Source of the DNA: CAZGTQ01 sp964528575
GTDB lineage: Bacteria; Planctomycetota; UBA1135; GCA-002686595
Direction of reading: 5' to 3'
DNA: 15,160 bases
Assembly (NCBI GenBank): GCA_964528575.1
Contig: CAZGTQ010000172.1
Location: forward strand, 1 to 15,160
In this document: one piece after another, positions 13,642 to 15,160 of the stretch
Numbering within the stretch: position 1 is the first letter of the stretch
How the letters are laid out: every line of letters starts with the position of its first letter
The notes under the pieces: generated by a model
Databases searched by the model: none
The model's input: the letters and a program-made list of their open reading frames with translations, nothing else
Told to the model about the DNA's origin: nothing
Made by a program: the position numbers and the translations under genes

Positions 13642-13668
13642 GGCCGCAACCGATGATAGCGTGCCGCG
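13642..13668. promoter_or_regulatory. 27-base divergent start-to-start spacer (dehydrogenase/thiolase)
   Basis: Only 27 bases separate the two GTG start codons. On the minus strand, TATCAT (13653-13658) is one mismatch from the -10 consensus and stands 11 bases from the dehydrogenase GTG, which would give a nearly leaderless transcript. No -35 is clear. Neither gene shows a Shine-Dalgarno sequence. Promoter elements of both genes must lie here and in the opposing coding regions. Confidence 0.35.
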
Positions 13669-14790
13669 GTGACGCGACGCGTGGCCATCGTGCACGGCGT
13701 GCGGACGCCGTTCGTCAAGGCGGGCGGCGCGCTCGCCGGGTTCGGGCCGCGCGAGCTCGGTGCGGCGGCCGTGCGTGGGCTCCTCGAGCGGTGCCCGATC
13801 GATCCCGCGCTCGTCGAGGCCGTCGCGTTCGGCGCGGTCGTGCCGCAGCGCAAGGCGCCGAACGTCGCGCGCGAGATCGTGTTCGCGACCGATCTGCCGG
13901 CGCGCGTCGAGGCGCACACGCTCTCTGCGTACTGCATCACCGGGATGCACGCGCTGAGCTCGATCGCCGACTCGATCTCCGTGGGTCGGATCGACGCCGG
14001 CGTCGCGGGCGGCGCCGAGGTGCTCAGCGGATTCGATCCCGACTACCTGCGCGAGCCGACGGGCGGGCTCTCGATGGGCGAGCACATGGAGCTCACCGTC
14101 GCCGAGCGCGGCCTGTCGCGCGTGCGCCAGGACGAGATCGCGCTCGCGAGCCATCGCAACGCGACGCGCGCCCGCGGTTGGCTCGCGGGCGAGATCGTCC
14201 CGGTGCCCGGCGCCGACGTCGAACACGACACCGGGCCGCGCGCGACGACGTCGCTCGAGGCGCTCGCCGCGCTCGCGCCGGTGTTCGCGCAGGGCGGAAC
14301 GCTCACCGCGGGCAACTCGTCGCCGGTGACCGACGGCGCGGCGGCGGTGCTGCTGATGAGCGAAGAGCGCGCCCGCGCCGAAGGGCTCGAGCCACTGGCG
14401 TTCCTGACGGCGGCGCAGTTCGGCGCGGTCGAGCCGGCGCGTGGCGTGCTGATGGCGCCGGCGGTCGTCGTGCCGGCGCTGCTCGCGCGCACCGGCCGCG
14501 CGCTCGCCGACTTCGACCTCCTCGAGATCCACGAGGCGTTCGGCGCGCAGATGCTCGCGAACGCGCTCGCGTGGGAGCACGGCTGGCTGAGCGCGCCGAT
14601 CGGCGCGCTCGACTGGACCCGCGTCAACGTGAACGGCGGCACGATCGCGCTCGGCCACCCGTGGTCGGCGACCGGCGTGCGGCTCGTGATCGCGCTCGCC
14701 CGCGAGATGGCGCGCCGCGACGCGCGGCTGGGGCTCGTCAGCGCCTGCGGCGCCGGCGCGCAGGCCGGCGCGTTCGTGTTGGAAAGGTAG
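13669..14790 (+). CDS. Thiolase-family acyltransferase (acetyl-CoA acetyltransferase/3-ketoacyl-CoA thiolase)
   Basis: A 373-residue thiolase, slightly shorter than the usual 390-430. Catalytic residues are in place: nucleophile Cys89 (LSAYCITGMHAL), His289 in the HEAF motif, His330 in NGGTIALGHPWSATG and acid/base Cys360 (SACGAGAQAG). The opening RVAIVHGVRTPFVK and the HEAF (rather than NEAF) motif resemble FadI-type enzymes. It would cleave 3-ketoacyl-CoA with CoA, or condense two acetyl-CoA to acetoacetyl-CoA, in the cytoplasm. The start is the GTG at 13669, because a TAG lies in frame at 13657; the GTG at 13681 is a possible alternative that would cut off the first residues. The usual ACSSG around the nucleophile is YCITG, a variant. 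It is divergent from an iron alcohol dehydrogenase; no FadB/FadJ partner is in view. Confidence 0.93.
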   Translation: MTRRVAIVHGVRTPFVKAGGALAGFGPRELGAAAVRGLLERCPIDPALVEAVAFGAVVPQRKAPNVAREIVFATDLPARVEAHTLSAYCITGMHALSSIADSISVGRIDAGVAGGAEVLSGFDPDYLREPTGGLSMGEHMELTVAERGLSRVRQDEIALASHRNATRARGWLAGEIVPVPGADVEHDTGPRATTSLEALAALAPVFAQGGTLTAGNSSPVTDGAAAVLLMSEERARAEGLEPLAFLTAAQFGAVEPARGVLMAPAVVVPALLARTGRALADFDLLEIHEAFGAQMLANALAWEHGWLSAPIGALDWTRVNVNGGTIALGHPWSATGVRLVIALAREMARRDARLGLVSACGAGAQAGAFVLER

Positions 14791-14823
14791 ATCCTCGCGG
14801 CGCGCCCGTGCGTTCACCGGGCC

Positions 14824-15160
14824 ATGAAGATCGTTCCCGCAGCCGTGTTGACCGCTGTCGCGGTCGGGGTGCCCGCCGCCGTCTCGATGCGGGGTGGCGG
14901 GTCCGAAGACGTCGAGCGCTCGGGGTGGACGCGGCCGCCGGGGCAGGATCCCGCCGTCGAGGCGCCGCTCGAGCCGGGCGCCGGCGAGGCCCTCGCGATC
15001 CAGGGCGCGCTCAGCCACCCGTGGCTGTTCCACGGGGCGAACGAGGACGTCTTCCTCTACGTGTCGCTCGTCGCGGGCGAGCCGGCGCGCGTCGAGCGGC
15101 TGCCGATGAACCTCGCGCTCGTGATCGATCGCAGCGGGTCGATGGCGGGCGGCAAGCTCG
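14824..15160 (+). CDS. Secreted von Willebrand factor A (VWA) domain protein, N-terminal part (cut by window edge)
   Basis: The first 112 codons of a longer gene. A signal peptide or membrane anchor occupies residues 1-20 (KIVPAAVLTAVAVGVPAAV), followed by a low-complexity acidic/proline linker (about 23-58). A beta-strand region (WLFHGANEDVFLYVSL) leads into the VWA domain, whose first strand and metal-ion-dependent adhesion site are seen at LALVIDRSGSMAGGKL: D102, S104 and S106 form the DxSxS motif. VWA domains bind divalent metals and protein ligands; bacterial exported ones of this build (often annotated as Ca-activated chloride channel homologues) are mostly of unknown function. The start ATG lies 33 bases after the thiolase stop; no strong ribosome binding site is visible, so operon membership is uncertain. 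Confidence 0.87.
   Translation, partial: MKIVPAAVLTAVAVGVPAAVSMRGGGSEDVERSGWTRPPGQDPAVEAPLEPGAGEALAIQGALSHPWLFHGANEDVFLYVSLVAGEPARVERLPMNLALVIDRSGSMAGGKL

Noticed and set aside
13642..15033. Minus-strand extension of the alcohol dehydrogenase frame across the thiolase gene (to 858 codons in total)
   Set aside because: The extension is low-complexity Arg/Glu/His sequence antisense to a thiolase with all catalytic residues. The dehydrogenase homology begins only after the GTG at 13641.

Overview
The window is one contiguous stretch of very GC-rich bacterial DNA (strong G/C preference at third codon positions) that is almost fully coding. I see no rRNA, tRNA, CRISPR array, insertion sequence or phage gene. 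The gene content most resembles a Planctomycetota genome, possibly of the marine Saltatorellus/Poly30-like type. Pointers are a PQQ-type propeller opening with W-P-x-F-R-G-D, a BlaI/BlaR1-type regulator pair, a secreted propeller protein with a C-terminal beta domain I associate with that group, and a secreted VWA protein. This placement is inference, not a database result.

Layout. (1) 1-661, minus: a BlaI/MecI-family repressor followed by the start of a membrane protein that should be its M56/BlaR1-type partner (cut by the window edge). A perfect 18-bp palindrome containing TACATATGTA lies just upstream, over a plausible promoter. (2) 662-981: a 320-base gap holding that operator and then four inverted repeats in a row, the best RNA-structure candidate here. 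(3) 982-2079, plus: a secreted beta-propeller-like protein. (4) 12156 down to 2088, minus: ten genes with almost no spacing and many ATGA/GTGA stop-start overlaps. In transcription order they are: exported PQQ-type propeller, HemN/HemW-like radical SAM protein, family-4 glycosyltransferase, hotdog acyl-CoA thioesterase, five-helix EamA/DMT-like membrane protein, LolD-like ABC ATPase, 1128-residue double-FtsX permease, VOC protein, GFA-domain zinc protein, and a small membrane protein that looks frameshifted. (5) 12157-12456: a 300-base gap with two hairpins. (6) 12457-13641, minus, and 13669-14790, plus: an iron-type alcohol dehydrogenase and a thiolase, divergent, with only 27 bases between their GTG starts. 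(7) 14824-15160, plus: the first part of a secreted VWA-domain protein.

Working together: the front of the long operon (propeller, radical SAM, glycosyltransferase, acyl thioesterase, membrane protein, LolD-like ABC exporter) reads as an envelope pathway that could build or modify an acylated, glycosylated molecule and move it out of the inner membrane. This is the most interesting candidate system in the window. The parts are ordinary families; the combination, and a radical SAM member lacking the diagnostic residues of both HemN and HemW, are what deserve a closer look. The thiolase/alcohol dehydrogenase pair belongs to acyl-CoA/alcohol metabolism.
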